A stretch of 64,000 nucleotides of DNA from Flavobacteriaceae bacterium (GCA_004359435.1 PTET01000001.1:380446-444445), one strand, 5' to 3'; positions 54,727 to 63,034 are shown, numbered from the stretch's first letter. A program made the numbers and translations. The notes: generated by a model from the letters alone, not told the origin.

Positions 54727-55333
54727 ACTTTGGCTAACAGACGGAAAAGGGCTGTTGGCTCATGCAAAGGTGAAAAGCCTAGACCAAAATAGAGCCGAAG
54801 TAGAAATTGTAGAAAGATTTTTTGAGCATCAGAAACCCAAAGCCTATTTGCATTTGGCTCTTGCGCCTACCAAAAGTTTGGATCGATTTGAGTTTTTTGT
54901 TGAGAAAACCACAGAAATAGGAATCCAAAGAATCACCCCTATTTGTTCTGCCAATTCTGAGCGAAAAACCCTCAACCACGAAAGAACCCAAAAGAAGGTG
55001 GAGTCTGCTCTAAAGCAATCTTTGGGCGCCTATTTGCCCCAGTTAGATCTTTTAATTAGTTTGACAGATTTTTTAAATACAACCGATTTTTCTAGCTATA
55101 CCCATCTGTATATCGCGCATTGTAATCCAAATTTTGAAAGGAAAGCCTTGGATGGATTTGCACCTTCTTGCAAAGCCCTTATTCTGATAGGGCCAGAGGG
55201 AGATTTTAGCCCCAAAGAAATTGAGTTGGCTATCCAAAAAGGGTTTACTTGTATTCATTTGGGTGAAAAAAGACTCAGAACAGAAACTGCCGGAATCAAA
55301 ATTGCCACCCTTTTCGACTTTTTAACTGCCTGA
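54668..55333 (+). CDS. rsmE: 16S rRNA (uracil-1498-N3) methyltransferase RsmE, N-terminus missing
   Basis: LSKEESRHLVKVLRARISDELWLTDGKG is the normal PUA-like start of RsmE minus about the first 15 residues. The SPOUT domain follows: LALAPTKSLDRFEFFVEKTTEIGIQRITPI, ALKQSLGAYLPQL, ILIGPEGDFSPKEIELAI and HLGEKRLRTETAGI, the SAM-binding knot. The apparent start is a TTG inside conserved sequence, since the real start was lost where tsaD joins it near 54650. rsmE next to tsaD is a usual order in this group, so only an internal piece is gone. Confidence 0.88.
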   Translation: MSKEESRHLVKVLRARISDELWLTDGKGLLAHAKVKSLDQNRAEVEIVERFFEHQKPKAYLHLALAPTKSLDRFEFFVEKTTEIGIQRITPICSANSERKTLNHERTQKKVESALKQSLGAYLPQLDLLISLTDFLNTTDFSSYTHLYIAHCNPNFERKALDGFAPSCKALILIGPEGDFSPKEIELAIQKGFTCIHLGEKRLRTETAGIKIATLFDFLTA

Positions 55334-55476
55334 GGTCGAGTTTTTCTTTCATTTTTATCCCTGTTGTTTAAGAATAAACAAACATTTTTTTAAGAGTTTG
55401 TTTGAATGGAAAATATTCTCTAGTTTTAAGCATCTTGGCAAAACCAGAAAATAACTAAAACCAATAAAACAAAATT

Positions 55477-55859
55477 ATGGAAGATTCATTGATTCAAAAA
55501 GCATTGCCTGCATCTCTAGGAATAATCATGCTCGGAATTGGGCTACACTTAAAACCAAGCGAAATGATATTCTAAAAGAAAATTTTTCCAGAGTTGGATT
55601 GTCTTCCCTTCTTTTTGCGTCTGTGAGTTTGCTTTCGGGGTATATCGCTGGGAAAATTTTCGGTCTGCAAGAAGCACAAAGCAGAGCCATTGCTTTTGAA
55701 ATTGGGATTCACAATTCAGCACTAGCCATTGTGCTTGCTATGGAAATTTTGAAAAGTGAAGTGATGGCGGTTCCCTCTGCGGTGTATTCGCTTTTGATGT
55801 ATCCTATTGCAGCTTTGTTTGGGTTTATGCTAAGTAGGATGGATTCTGCTAAGGTATGA
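55477..55859 (+). pseudogene. bile acid:sodium symporter family (BASS) transporter remnant
   Basis: The ATG at 55477 opens MEDSLIQKALPASLGIIMLGIG with LHLKPSEM, the first helix of a BASS-family transporter, and hits TAA at 55573-55575. A different frame at once continues KENFSRVGLSSLLFASVSL, IGIHNSALAIVLAMEIL and VYSLLMYPIAALFGFML, the family's final helices with the GxHNxxLA-type motif. About 190 residues (six or so helices) are missing, so nothing functional remains. The end at 55859 lies directly against the Rhs fragment. Confidence 0.75.
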
Positions 55860-55862
55860 TGA

Positions 55863-56690
55863 ATTGAGTATACCTACGACTCCAAAATTTGGAGTTGGCT
55901 AAGTGTGGATCCGTTGGCAGAGAAACAACCAGATGTTTCACCGTATGCTTATGTAAATAACAATCCAGTAAGGTACATTGACCCAGATGGAAGGTTTTTG
56001 TTTGATGTTCATAATAGAATTTTAACCAATGCAATAAATATGATGAAAACAAGTTTTTCTAAAGATATTTTAGCTGGAATGGGTTATAATAATAAAATTT
56101 ATAGGGGTGGTATTGTATTTCCCGATCTGAGAGGTGTGGGACCTTTTAGTGGTAAATACGATAAACATGACCATTTTGATTCTATGAATAAAGATCAGAT
56201 TGCGACCAATTTTAATAGAATTGGTTCAGAGGCAAATATGTTGATTAAACAATTTAAATCAGGTTTAATTAGTGAAAATGATTTTGGATTTGGAATCGGC
56301 GAACAAGTTCACGCAATACAAGATTTTTATTCACATTCCAATTTTGTAGAATTATTTGAAGAAGCTGGAGGAGACATAAATGGATTTATTCCAACTTATG
56401 AGGAAGTAATGAATGGTAATAATTATTCCAAACTTAAGGACTTAATTAATTCAGGTAGGTTATTTACAGGTGAATATGATGAAGAAAATCATAAGAGAGG
56501 TCCTGGTTCACATCAAGTTATGAACAAAGATCAAGGTAAAGGTAGCTCGTTAAATTTTCGAGGGTTTCTTTCTGAATTTCTTATTGAAGATGCTCATAAT
56601 AAAGCTCCAACGCCCCAATCACGAGCAGCAGAAAGAGCAGCAGAAAGAGCTACATTTCAATTTTTAAGAAGAGTAAGAGACGATTTATAA
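55863..56690 (+). CDS. Rhs-type polymorphic toxin tail with zinc-phospholipase-C-like C-terminal domain (5' part missing)
   Basis: The frame begins EYTYDSKIWSWLSVDPLAEK and continues PDVSPYAYVNNNPVRYIDPDGR, the conserved end of an Rhs/YD-repeat core whose upstream thousands of bases are absent. A variable domain of about 215 residues follows DPDG. It has HAIQDFYSHSNFVEL (56310-56354), HQVMNKD (56511-56531), a KHDHFD cluster and EDAHNKA ahead of RAAERATFQFLRRV. These histidine/aspartate motifs, in this order, are those of zinc-dependent phospholipase C-like/Het-C-like proteins. An Rhs tip of this kind would act as a membrane-attacking toxin in contact competition. Catalysis is inference. Confidence 0.75.
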   Translation: MEYTYDSKIWSWLSVDPLAEKQPDVSPYAYVNNNPVRYIDPDGRFLFDVHNRILTNAINMMKTSFSKDILAGMGYNNKIYRGGIVFPDLRGVGPFSGKYDKHDHFDSMNKDQIATNFNRIGSEANMLIKQFKSGLISENDFGFGIGEQVHAIQDFYSHSNFVELFEEAGGDINGFIPTYEEVMNGNNYSKLKDLINSGRLFTGEYDEENHKRGPGSHQVMNKDQGKGSSLNFRGFLSEFLIEDAHNKAPTPQSRAAERAAERATFQFLRRVRDDL

Positions 56691-57082
56691 TGAAAAGATA
56701 TTTCAAAATACTTTGTATTGGATGGTTTTTGACATATCTTTTTGTCAAATTAAACATAAAAGACAGCTTTTTATTTGCACATATTAAATATAGAGCAGTT
56801 AATTCTGGTATATACTCTTATTGTTTAATTATGTTGGTTTGTGCCTTTTTTTTTGAAAAAAGACTGAGAGCAATTTTGTTAATTGTACCTGCATTTTTAT
56901 TAGTTATTTCTTTTGTTATGTTTTTTCCATATTCATCAGAAATTATAAAGATTTTTGATGGATTTGATCCATTATATGGAATGACAATTTCAACTTTGTT
57001 AGCTTTGTTTTTTTTAGATTTTTTATTCAATAAATTTTGGACTAGCTACCATCAAACAATAACCCCTAAACCCAACCAATAA
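56690..57082 (+). CDS. four-helix membrane protein, candidate immunity protein
   Basis: The start ATG shares a base with the toxin gene's stop codon (TAATG), which indicates coupled translation. The 130-residue product is strongly hydrophobic with about four membrane segments (near 5-20, 40-55, 62-80 and 98-114) and a short charged tail. I recognise no family. Position after a polymorphic toxin domain, small size and membrane location fit an immunity protein against a phospholipase-like effector, but this rests on context only. Confidence 0.65.
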   Translation: MKRYFKILCIGWFLTYLFVKLNIKDSFLFAHIKYRAVNSGIYSYCLIMLVCAFFFEKRLRAILLIVPAFLLVISFVMFFPYSSEIIKIFDGFDPLYGMTISTLLALFFLDFLFNKFWTSYHQTITPKPNQ

Positions 57083-57136
57083 TAAAACAACCCCTTTATC
57101 CAAAATCCTTTAAAAACTTACACTAAAATTTTAACC

Positions 57137-57168
57137 TTCCCCAAGAAAATTTCTGGGGCAGTTTTTTT
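57137..57168 (+). terminator. possible terminator after the toxin-immunity pair
   Basis: CCCCAAGAAA and TTTCTGGGG can pair around a short loop and are followed by GCAG and eight Ts. Confidence 0.55.
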
Positions 57169-57200
57169 TGAATTAGTGCAAAAAACCCAAAACAAAGATT

Positions 57201-57386
57201 TTATAGAGTAGCGACATTTTTGGAGAAGAAGTCTTTGAAGCGTTTGTTAGTGAGCATTTTGTCCACGAGTTTGAAGATGGTTGGTCTTTTTCTTCGAGTT
57301 GTGCGATGCGTTTGAGTTGTTCTTAAGACGTATTTGTCTTCTAAGCATTTTGTTTGGGATGATGACTTCTTGTGGTATGCCAACTT
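57201..57386 (-). pseudogene. degenerate C-terminal remnant of an XRE-type regulator, copy A
   Basis: On the minus strand the last residues IFKLVDKMLTNKRFKDFF followed by SKNVATL match the C-terminus of flavobacterial XRE-family regulators. Upstream the match continues only with frame changes (GIPQEVI in another frame), and no helix-turn-helix part exists. It is a clear sequence copy of the remnant at 57974-58145. Confidence 0.6.
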
Positions 57387-57389
57387 TTG

Positions 57390-57414
57390 CGGTCACTGAG
57401 GCTCTCGAAGTGAC
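57390..57414. repeat. palindromic repeat, copy 1
   Basis: GGTCACT ... AGTGACC arms enclose GAGGCTCTCGA. This is close to a short imperfect palindrome dispersed in many bacterial genomes (CACTGAG..TCGAAGTG). Confidence 0.6.
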
Positions 57415-57476
57415 CTTTTCCAAGGACAAAAACACGAAGTAAACTGCCGATGCCTGCGGTTGCTGGGGTTTTCGAT

Positions 57477-57497
57477 GGTCACTGAGGTTCTCGAAGG
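57477..57497. repeat. palindromic repeat, partial copy 2
   Basis: GGTCACTGAGGTTCTCGAAG repeats the first 20 bases of the element at 57390 with one change and lacks the right arm. Confidence 0.55.
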
Positions 57498-57507
57498 CGG
57501 AGGAAAC

Positions 57508-57543
57508 AACCTCTCCTTAAATCCTCTCCAAAGGAGAGGAGAC
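57508..57543. repeat. REP-like element, forward copy
   Basis: CCTCTCCAAAGGAGAGG forms a perfect dyad next to AACCTCTCCTTAAAT. This type of extragenic repeat is widespread in Bacteroidota genomes. It is the inverse of the element at 57647. Confidence 0.6.
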
Positions 57544-57646
57544 TATTGTGGAAAGGGAGTTTTTAAGAGAAATTTCTTTTGATATTACTTTTGGACTTCC
57601 TGAAAGTCATTCCATATTCCTAAAACATTTGGTTATCAATTCTTTG

Positions 57647-57682
57647 CTCCCTCTCCTTTGGAGAGGGTTGGGGTGAGGATTT
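57647..57682. repeat. REP-like element, inverted copy
   Basis: CCCTCTCCTTTGGAGAGGG is a perfect dyad followed by TTGGGGTGAGGATT. With the copy at 57508 it forms an inverted pair about 100 bases apart. Apart from these and the regulator remnants I see no gene between 57083 and 58173. Confidence 0.6.
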
Positions 57683-57933
57683 ACCCCCAAAAACCCCGAA
57701 GCCCCCCCAAGCCTTGAAAAAAAGGCTATTTGGCTTGCCCCTTGAACATAGAACGAATTATATGGAAAACCCTCTTAAAGAATTTGAGGGTTTTGCGTGT
57801 AATGTCAGAATGTTTTATGTTAAATAGCTTCCAGAAGGGCTTTGAGAGAGAGGTTTGGGGGCTTTGGGGCTTTTGGGGATGAAGCCTTTTTTATTTCATT
57901 TGAAGAAAGAAAACAAAAGACCCTTAGGGTCAA

Positions 57934-57967
57934 AAAAGAAGCCTTTGCGAGTGTGCAAAGGCTTTTT
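57934..57967. terminator. intrinsic terminator
   Basis: AAGCCTTTGC and GCAAAGGCTT form a 10-base stem with A and T flanks, just beyond the end of the second regulator remnant on the minus strand. Confidence 0.78.
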
Positions 57968-57973
57968 GGTGTT

Positions 57974-58145
57974 TTAGAGGGTGGCGACGTTTTTGGAAAA
58001 GAAGTCTTTAAAACGTTTGTTTGTGAGCATTTTGTCCACGAGTTTAAAGATGGTTTGCTTGTCATCTTCTTCGAGTTGAGAAATGAGTTTCAATTGCTCT
58101 GAAGCATGTTTGTCTTCGATGATGACTTCTTGGGGTATGCCACTA
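57974..58145 (-). pseudogene. C-terminal remnant of an XRE-type regulator, copy B
   Basis: The minus strand reads GIPQEVIIEDKHASEQLKLI, SQLEEDDKQTIFKLVDKMLT and NKRFKDFFSKNVATL followed by a stop, the intact C-terminal 55 or so residues of a flavobacterial XRE-family regulator. The DNA-binding half is missing, and the frame beyond about 58145 runs into the end of the regulator gene at 58174. It is better preserved than copy A. Confidence 0.65.
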
Positions 58146-58173
58146 AAGTGTTGCCCTTCGAGAGCCCACAAAA

Positions 58174-59655
58174 TCACCCAAAAGAAAGCTTCAATTTTTC
58201 TATGGAGGCTTCTTTGGTTTTTTCTCTTTGTTCTTTTTGCAGTTTTAGCGGTGGGCTTACTCTTTCCCCGCAGTTTTCAACGCTACAAGATTCGCAGGTT
58301 ACCCCAACCTGTCTTTGGGTGATATTTGGGTCTTCCAAAAAGTGAATGAGTTTTTTGGATTTTTCACCGATGAGAAGTCCAATCGAAACACTTCTGAGCA
58401 TATTTTCTGAGCTGTGGTCTTTGGTTACTGTGGTGAAAATTAGGTATTTGTCACCAAGTGGATACTGAGAAATCTGGCAGTCTGTAAGGTAGGGTTGGTT
58501 GTCCAGTTCTTTGAAACGATTGAATAGGGTAATAGAAAGCCATCTTCTGCAATAGTGTTCTAGGGTTTCATTGGCATGAGGTGAGGTGTTTTGGGAAAGG
58601 TGCAACTCTTTGGTGATGTGGTATTCTTGGGTGTTTAAGACATAGGACATGCGGATAAAAAACAAATCATTCACCTTAAAATGCACAGAGAGCAAATTGC
58701 TGATTCTCTGGTAAAAAGTCTCTGGAGACTGGGTAAATTGGGTCATCAGAGAATTGAACAAAATTGGATTCCATTTGGGCTCCATGAAGAATTCTTCTAG
58801 TTTTTGTAAGACAGCCATTTTGGGAATCAAAAGGGCACCAGCAAAATAGGAGTGGTAGAAATTGTGGAGTAGTGGGTCGAAACTGTTGTGTTTGGCCCAT
58901 GGAAAGGTGTACAATCTTTCGGGAGATTCCAAAAAGTGGTATCCGATTTCTTTGGCATAAATGAATTCCAGATGGATGTCTTGTGCACATTCATTGATAA
59001 GTAGGGTTTTGTTTTTCTCCAAATAGATAGAGCGTAGATTTTCCAGCTCTTCACCATGGGAAGAAAAATCCAGTTTTTTGATGGAATAACCATATTCTTC
59101 CTCCAAAATGGATTCCAGAAAAAACAAACTTGGGGTAACATCGTTTTTGGTTCTGTAACGCAGGTTAAAGAGTTCTACCTTTTTTTCTATCTCTTCAAAA
59201 TAATTTCGATTGGCTTCTTGGTAAGAGCGAAGGGCAGCCAAAAAGAAGTTTTCACGGGTTAGGTTGTAGTGATTTCCAATTTCAATCAAAGTACTCAAAA
59301 ATGCCGTGACTTTGATGGGAGCCTCTGCGATGATGTCAATCAAATCTCTTTCTTCAATCCCGAAAAGTTCCAGCGGAATTTCTTTGAGTATGTTGGATTC
59401 CAAAATTTGACCGATGGGAGAGAGGTTTTGGTCTAGCTTTTTGGAGATGAGCATTGCACTTGTGGTTTTCAGTGCAGTGGCAAGAAGCTCTATTTTGTCT
59501 TCTTTGGGATATTTTTTTCCTTTTTCAATCTCGTTGAGGTAAGATTTGGAAAGTCCAGTGAGTTTGGAGAGTTTGAAAAGAGACAAATCTTGCTGGGTGC
59601 GAATTTGTTTTACTTTGAGTCCAAAAATAATCTTCAGGTGGTCTTCTTTCTTCAT
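58174..59655 (-). CDS. RamB/ScfR-like transcriptional regulator of acetate/glyoxylate genes
   Basis: The 493-residue protein starts with an XRE helix-turn-helix (about residues 10-65, QDLSLFKLSKLTGLSKSYLNEIEKG). A long central domain of the IrrE/ImmA-like type without a HExxH motif follows. The C-terminal cysteine motif CESCSVENCGERVSPP (about 450-465) is typical of RamB/short-chain fatty acyl regulators. Those control acetate and propionate use, including glyoxylate-shunt genes. It is divergently transcribed from aceB-aceA across 103 bases that contain a 20-base palindrome, so regulation of that operon is a strong inference; activator or repressor mode is open. Confidence 0.85.
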   Translation of the reverse strand: MKKEDHLKIIFGLKVKQIRTQQDLSLFKLSKLTGLSKSYLNEIEKGKKYPKEDKIELLATALKTTSAMLISKKLDQNLSPIGQILESNILKEIPLELFGIEERDLIDIIAEAPIKVTAFLSTLIEIGNHYNLTRENFFLAALRSYQEANRNYFEEIEKKVELFNLRYRTKNDVTPSLFFLESILEEEYGYSIKKLDFSSHGEELENLRSIYLEKNKTLLINECAQDIHLEFIYAKEIGYHFLESPERLYTFPWAKHNSFDPLLHNFYHSYFAGALLIPKMAVLQKLEEFFMEPKWNPILFNSLMTQFTQSPETFYQRISNLLSVHFKVNDLFFIRMSYVLNTQEYHITKELHLSQNTSPHANETLEHYCRRWLSITLFNRFKELDNQPYLTDCQISQYPLGDKYLIFTTVTKDHSSENMLRSVSIGLLIGEKSKKLIHFLEDPNITQRQVGVTCESCSVENCGERVSPPLKLQKEQREKTKEASIEKLKLSFG

Positions 59656-59704
59656 TGTACTAAAAAAATGCTAAAAACTTTGAAATTTAATAATATGTAC
59701 CTAA

Positions 59705-59724
59705 TTTAGCGAACGTTCACTAAA
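59705..59724. promoter_or_regulatory. palindromic operator between the regulator and aceB
   Basis: TTTAGCGAACGTTCACTAAA is a perfect inverted repeat except for one symmetric position. It lies 35 bases before the aceB start and 50 before the divergent regulator start. A second sequence, AAAAACTTTGAAATTT near 59673, resembles the ACTTTGCAAA-like sites known for RamB. The palindrome could also be a site for an unlinked TetR-type regulator. Confidence 0.72.
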
Positions 59725-59758
59725 GTATAAAAAATATAACAATAAAACCCTATATTAG

Positions 59759-61348
59759 ATGATAAGTACATCCAATGAAAAGTTGAAATTAAACGGAACA
59801 GACAAAGCTTTTCCAGAGGTTTTGACCCCAGAGGCAGTGGATTTTTTGGTTGCTTTGCACGAAAAATTTAACGCAAAAAGATTGGAGCTTTTAAAAGCCA
59901 GAGAAGAAAGACAAGTATTTTTGGATGCAGGAAATTTTCCATCTTTTCCAGCAGAAACCAAAGACATCAGAGAAGGGGACTGGGTAGCTGCACCACTTCC
60001 AGAGGCACTACTAGATAGAAGAGTAGAAATCACAGGTCCTGTGGACAGAAAAATGGTAATCAATGCCTTGAATTCTGGAGCGAAAATGTTTATGGCAGAT
60101 TTTGAAGATGCCAATTCACCCACTTGGGAAAACAACATGAACGGACAGATTAACTTAACTGATGCTGTTAACCGTACCATTTCTCTAGAAGACCCAAAAA
60201 GTGGGAAATCTTACAAATTGAACGACAAAATTGCGACACTTCTGGTTCGTCCAAGAGGTCTTCACCTAGATGAAAAACACATTCTTGTAAATGGAGAAAG
60301 AACTTCTGGGTCACTGGTAGATTTCGGATTGTATTTACTTAGAAATGCCAAAGCAACTGTTGAAAAAGGATTTGGTCCTTTCTACTATTTGCCAAAATTG
60401 GAAGACTATACAGAGGCAAGATGGTGGAACGAGGTGATTGTTTTTGCACAAGATTACCTAGGAATCCCACAAAAAACGGTAAAAGCTACGGTTTTGATTG
60501 AGACCATCACGGCTTCATTCCAAATCGATGAGATTATTTATGAACTGAGAGACCATATGGCGGGACTGAACTGTGGAAGATGGGATTACATCTTTTCTTA
60601 CATCAAAAAGTTCAAAAACCACAAAGGTTTCGGAGTGCCAGACAGATCTGAAATCACCATGGAATCTCCATTTATGGCGGCATATTCACTTCGTGTAATC
60701 CAAAGATGTCACAAAAGAAATGTAGCTGCAGTAGGAGGGATGTCTGCCAACATTCCAGTAAAAGACAATCCAGAAGCCAACAAAATCATCATCGACAAAA
60801 TTGTGGCTGGAAAAACCCGTGAGGTACAAAACGGACACGATGGAACTTGGGTTGCTCACCCAGCTCTTGTAAGCGTTGCGATGGAAGTGTTTGACAAATA
60901 CATGCCAACACCAAACCAAATCGATAACAAAAGAGAAGATGTCAACATCACTGAAGAGCAACTACTGGAAATGCCAAAAGGTAAAATTACCGAGCATGGT
61001 GTAAGAGAAAACATCAACGTAGGTATTTTGTATGTAGAATCTTGGCTTTCTGGACGTGGAGCAGTGGGACTTTACAATTTGATGGAAGATGCAGCAACAG
61101 CAGAGATTTCCAGAGCACAACTATGGCTATGGATTAACTCTGGTGCGAAAATGGAAGACGGAAGAACTGTGGATATGGAGTTGTACGAGGCTCTCAAAGC
61201 AGAAGAAATCGTAAAAGCCAAAGCCTATGTGGGGGAAGCGTACATTGCAACTTCCAAATTTGACCAGGCGGTAACTCTTTTCGACGAATTCATCAAAGCC
61301 AAAACATTTGACGAATTCTTAACGCTCAAAGCTTACGAGTTAATCTAA
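59759..61348 (+). CDS. aceB: malate synthase A
   Basis: The 529-residue protein has the length of the A-type enzyme. FMADFEDANSPTWENNMNGQINL near residue 112 and RPRGLHLDEKHIL, VLIETITASFQIDEIIYELRDHMAGLNCGRWDYIFSYIK (active-site arginine and glutamate region) are diagnostic, and GHDGTWVAHPALV follows. It joins glyoxylate and acetyl-CoA to malate, the second step of the glyoxylate shunt. It is followed by aceA after 46 bases. Confidence 0.96.
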   Translation: MISTSNEKLKLNGTDKAFPEVLTPEAVDFLVALHEKFNAKRLELLKAREERQVFLDAGNFPSFPAETKDIREGDWVAAPLPEALLDRRVEITGPVDRKMVINALNSGAKMFMADFEDANSPTWENNMNGQINLTDAVNRTISLEDPKSGKSYKLNDKIATLLVRPRGLHLDEKHILVNGERTSGSLVDFGLYLLRNAKATVEKGFGPFYYLPKLEDYTEARWWNEVIVFAQDYLGIPQKTVKATVLIETITASFQIDEIIYELRDHMAGLNCGRWDYIFSYIKKFKNHKGFGVPDRSEITMESPFMAAYSLRVIQRCHKRNVAAVGGMSANIPVKDNPEANKIIIDKIVAGKTREVQNGHDGTWVAHPALVSVAMEVFDKYMPTPNQIDNKREDVNITEEQLLEMPKGKITEHGVRENINVGILYVESWLSGRGAVGLYNLMEDAATAEISRAQLWLWINSGAKMEDGRTVDMELYEALKAEEIVKAKAYVGEAYIATSKFDQAVTLFDEFIKAKTFDEFLTLKAYELI

Positions 61349-61394
61349 GTAACAAACTAAACAACAAACTCAAAAATTAAATATTTAACACATT

Positions 61395-62969
61395 ATGGCA
61401 ACACAACAAAATTATGTTTCTGTTCTTGAAACAGTAAAAAATCTAAAAGCCAAGTATGGTAACTCTTGGGGTGCAATTTCTCCTGAGAATGCGGCGAGAA
61501 TGTACAACCAAAACCGTTTCAAAACTGGTATTGATATCGCAAAATACACTGCTGCGATCATGAGAAAAGACATGGCAGAGTACGATGCAGACAATTCTAA
61601 ATACACCCAATCTCTTGGATGCTGGCATGGTTTTGTGGCGCAACAAAAAATGATTGCGGTAAAAAAACACCACAAAACAACTTCCAAAACTTACCTATAC
61701 CTTTCTGGATGGATGGTTGCTGCTTTGAGATCTGAATTTGGACCACTTCCAGATCAATCTATGCACGAAAAAACTTCTGTACCTGCACTTATCGAAGAAA
61801 TCTACACTTTCCTAAAACAAGCAGATGCAGTTGAACTCAACGACCTTTTCAACAGATTGGATGCTGGAGAAGATGTTCAAGCACAAATCGACAACTTTGA
61901 GACGCACGTAGTGCCAATCATCGCTGATATCGACGCTGGATTCGGTAACCCAGAGGCGACTTACCTATTGGGTAAAAAAATGATCGAAGCAGGAGCTTGT
62001 GCTTTGCAAATTGAAAACCAAGTATCAGACGTGAAACAATGTGGTCACCAAGATGGAAAAGTAACTGTTCCTCATGAAGAATTCCACGCAAAAATCAACG
62101 CACTCAGATATGCATTCTTGGAATTGGGTGTAGAAGATGGAATCATCGTTGCTAGAACAGACTCTGAAGGAGCTGGACTTACTCAAACCATCCCAGTTTC
62201 TAAAGAAAAAGGAGATTTGGCTTCCAAATACATCAGTTTCTTGAAAACCGAAGAGGTTGACATCGCAGATGCAAAAGAAGATGAGGTACTCATCAAAAAA
62301 GACGGAAAACTTCACAGACCATCTAGACTTTCTTCTGGATTGTATGAATTTGCTCCAGGAACCAACATCGACCGTGTTGTTCTAGACTGTATCGCTTCTA
62401 TCCAAGCTGGAGCAGACCTACTTTGGATTGAAACTCCAATTCCACACGTAGGAGAAATCGCTCACATGATGAACAGAGTAAAAGAGGTAATTCCAAACGC
62501 GAAATTGGTTTACAACAACTCTCCATCTTTCAACTGGACTCTAAACTTCAGAAAACAAGCTTATGATGCAATGAAAGAAGCGGGTGAAGATATGTCTGCA
62601 TATGTGAAAGAAGAATTGATGGACATCAAATATGACAACACTCCACTTTCTGAAAAAGCTGACGAAATGATCCGTACTTTCCAAGCGGATGCATCTAGAG
62701 AGGCTGGAGTATTCCACCACTTGATTACACTTCCAACTTACCACACTACAGCTCTTCATATGAATGACCTTTCTGAAGGTTACTTCGGAGACCTAGGAAT
62801 GTTGGCTTATGTGAAAGGAGTACAACGTCAGGAGTTGAGAAAAGGAGTATCTTGTGTAAAACACCAAAGAATGGCAGGTTCTGACATCGGTGATGACCAC
62901 AAAGAATTCTTCGCTGGTGAACTTGCACTCAAAGCAGGAGGAGCCAACAACACTTCTAACCAATTCTAA
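61395..62969 (+). CDS. aceA: isocitrate lyase
   Basis: The 524-residue protein cleaves isocitrate to glyoxylate and succinate. SLGCWHGFVAQQKM, PIIADIDAGFGNPEATY (metal site), QIENQVSDVKQCGHQDGKV with the catalytic cysteine in KQCGH, and VARTDSEGAG are present, with YNNSPSFNWTLNF near the end. It is longer than the Escherichia coli enzyme through a mid-chain insertion, like other Bacteroidota isocitrate lyases. It closes the aceBA operon before a terminator. Confidence 0.96.
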   Translation: MATQQNYVSVLETVKNLKAKYGNSWGAISPENAARMYNQNRFKTGIDIAKYTAAIMRKDMAEYDADNSKYTQSLGCWHGFVAQQKMIAVKKHHKTTSKTYLYLSGWMVAALRSEFGPLPDQSMHEKTSVPALIEEIYTFLKQADAVELNDLFNRLDAGEDVQAQIDNFETHVVPIIADIDAGFGNPEATYLLGKKMIEAGACALQIENQVSDVKQCGHQDGKVTVPHEEFHAKINALRYAFLELGVEDGIIVARTDSEGAGLTQTIPVSKEKGDLASKYISFLKTEEVDIADAKEDEVLIKKDGKLHRPSRLSSGLYEFAPGTNIDRVVLDCIASIQAGADLLWIETPIPHVGEIAHMMNRVKEVIPNAKLVYNNSPSFNWTLNFRKQAYDAMKEAGEDMSAYVKEELMDIKYDNTPLSEKADEMIRTFQADASREAGVFHHLITLPTYHTTALHMNDLSEGYFGDLGMLAYVKGVQRQELRKGVSCVKHQRMAGSDIGDDHKEFFAGELALKAGGANNTSNQF

Positions 62970-63001
62970 TCTTTTTAAGAAAAGAATTTGTTTCAAAAGA
63001 G

Positions 63002-63027
63002 AGCCCCGCTGTTAGCGGGGCTTTTTT
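63002..63027 (+). terminator. terminator of the aceBA operon
   Basis: AGCCCCGCT, loop GTT and AGCGGGGCT are followed by six Ts. Confidence 0.92.
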
Positions 63028-63034
63028 ATGAATT

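Noticed and set aside
57083-58173. CRISPR array or tandem repeat locus in the repeat-rich patch
   Set aside because: Repeats are inverted pairs and dispersed palindromes without regular spacing or spacers, and no cas genes are present.
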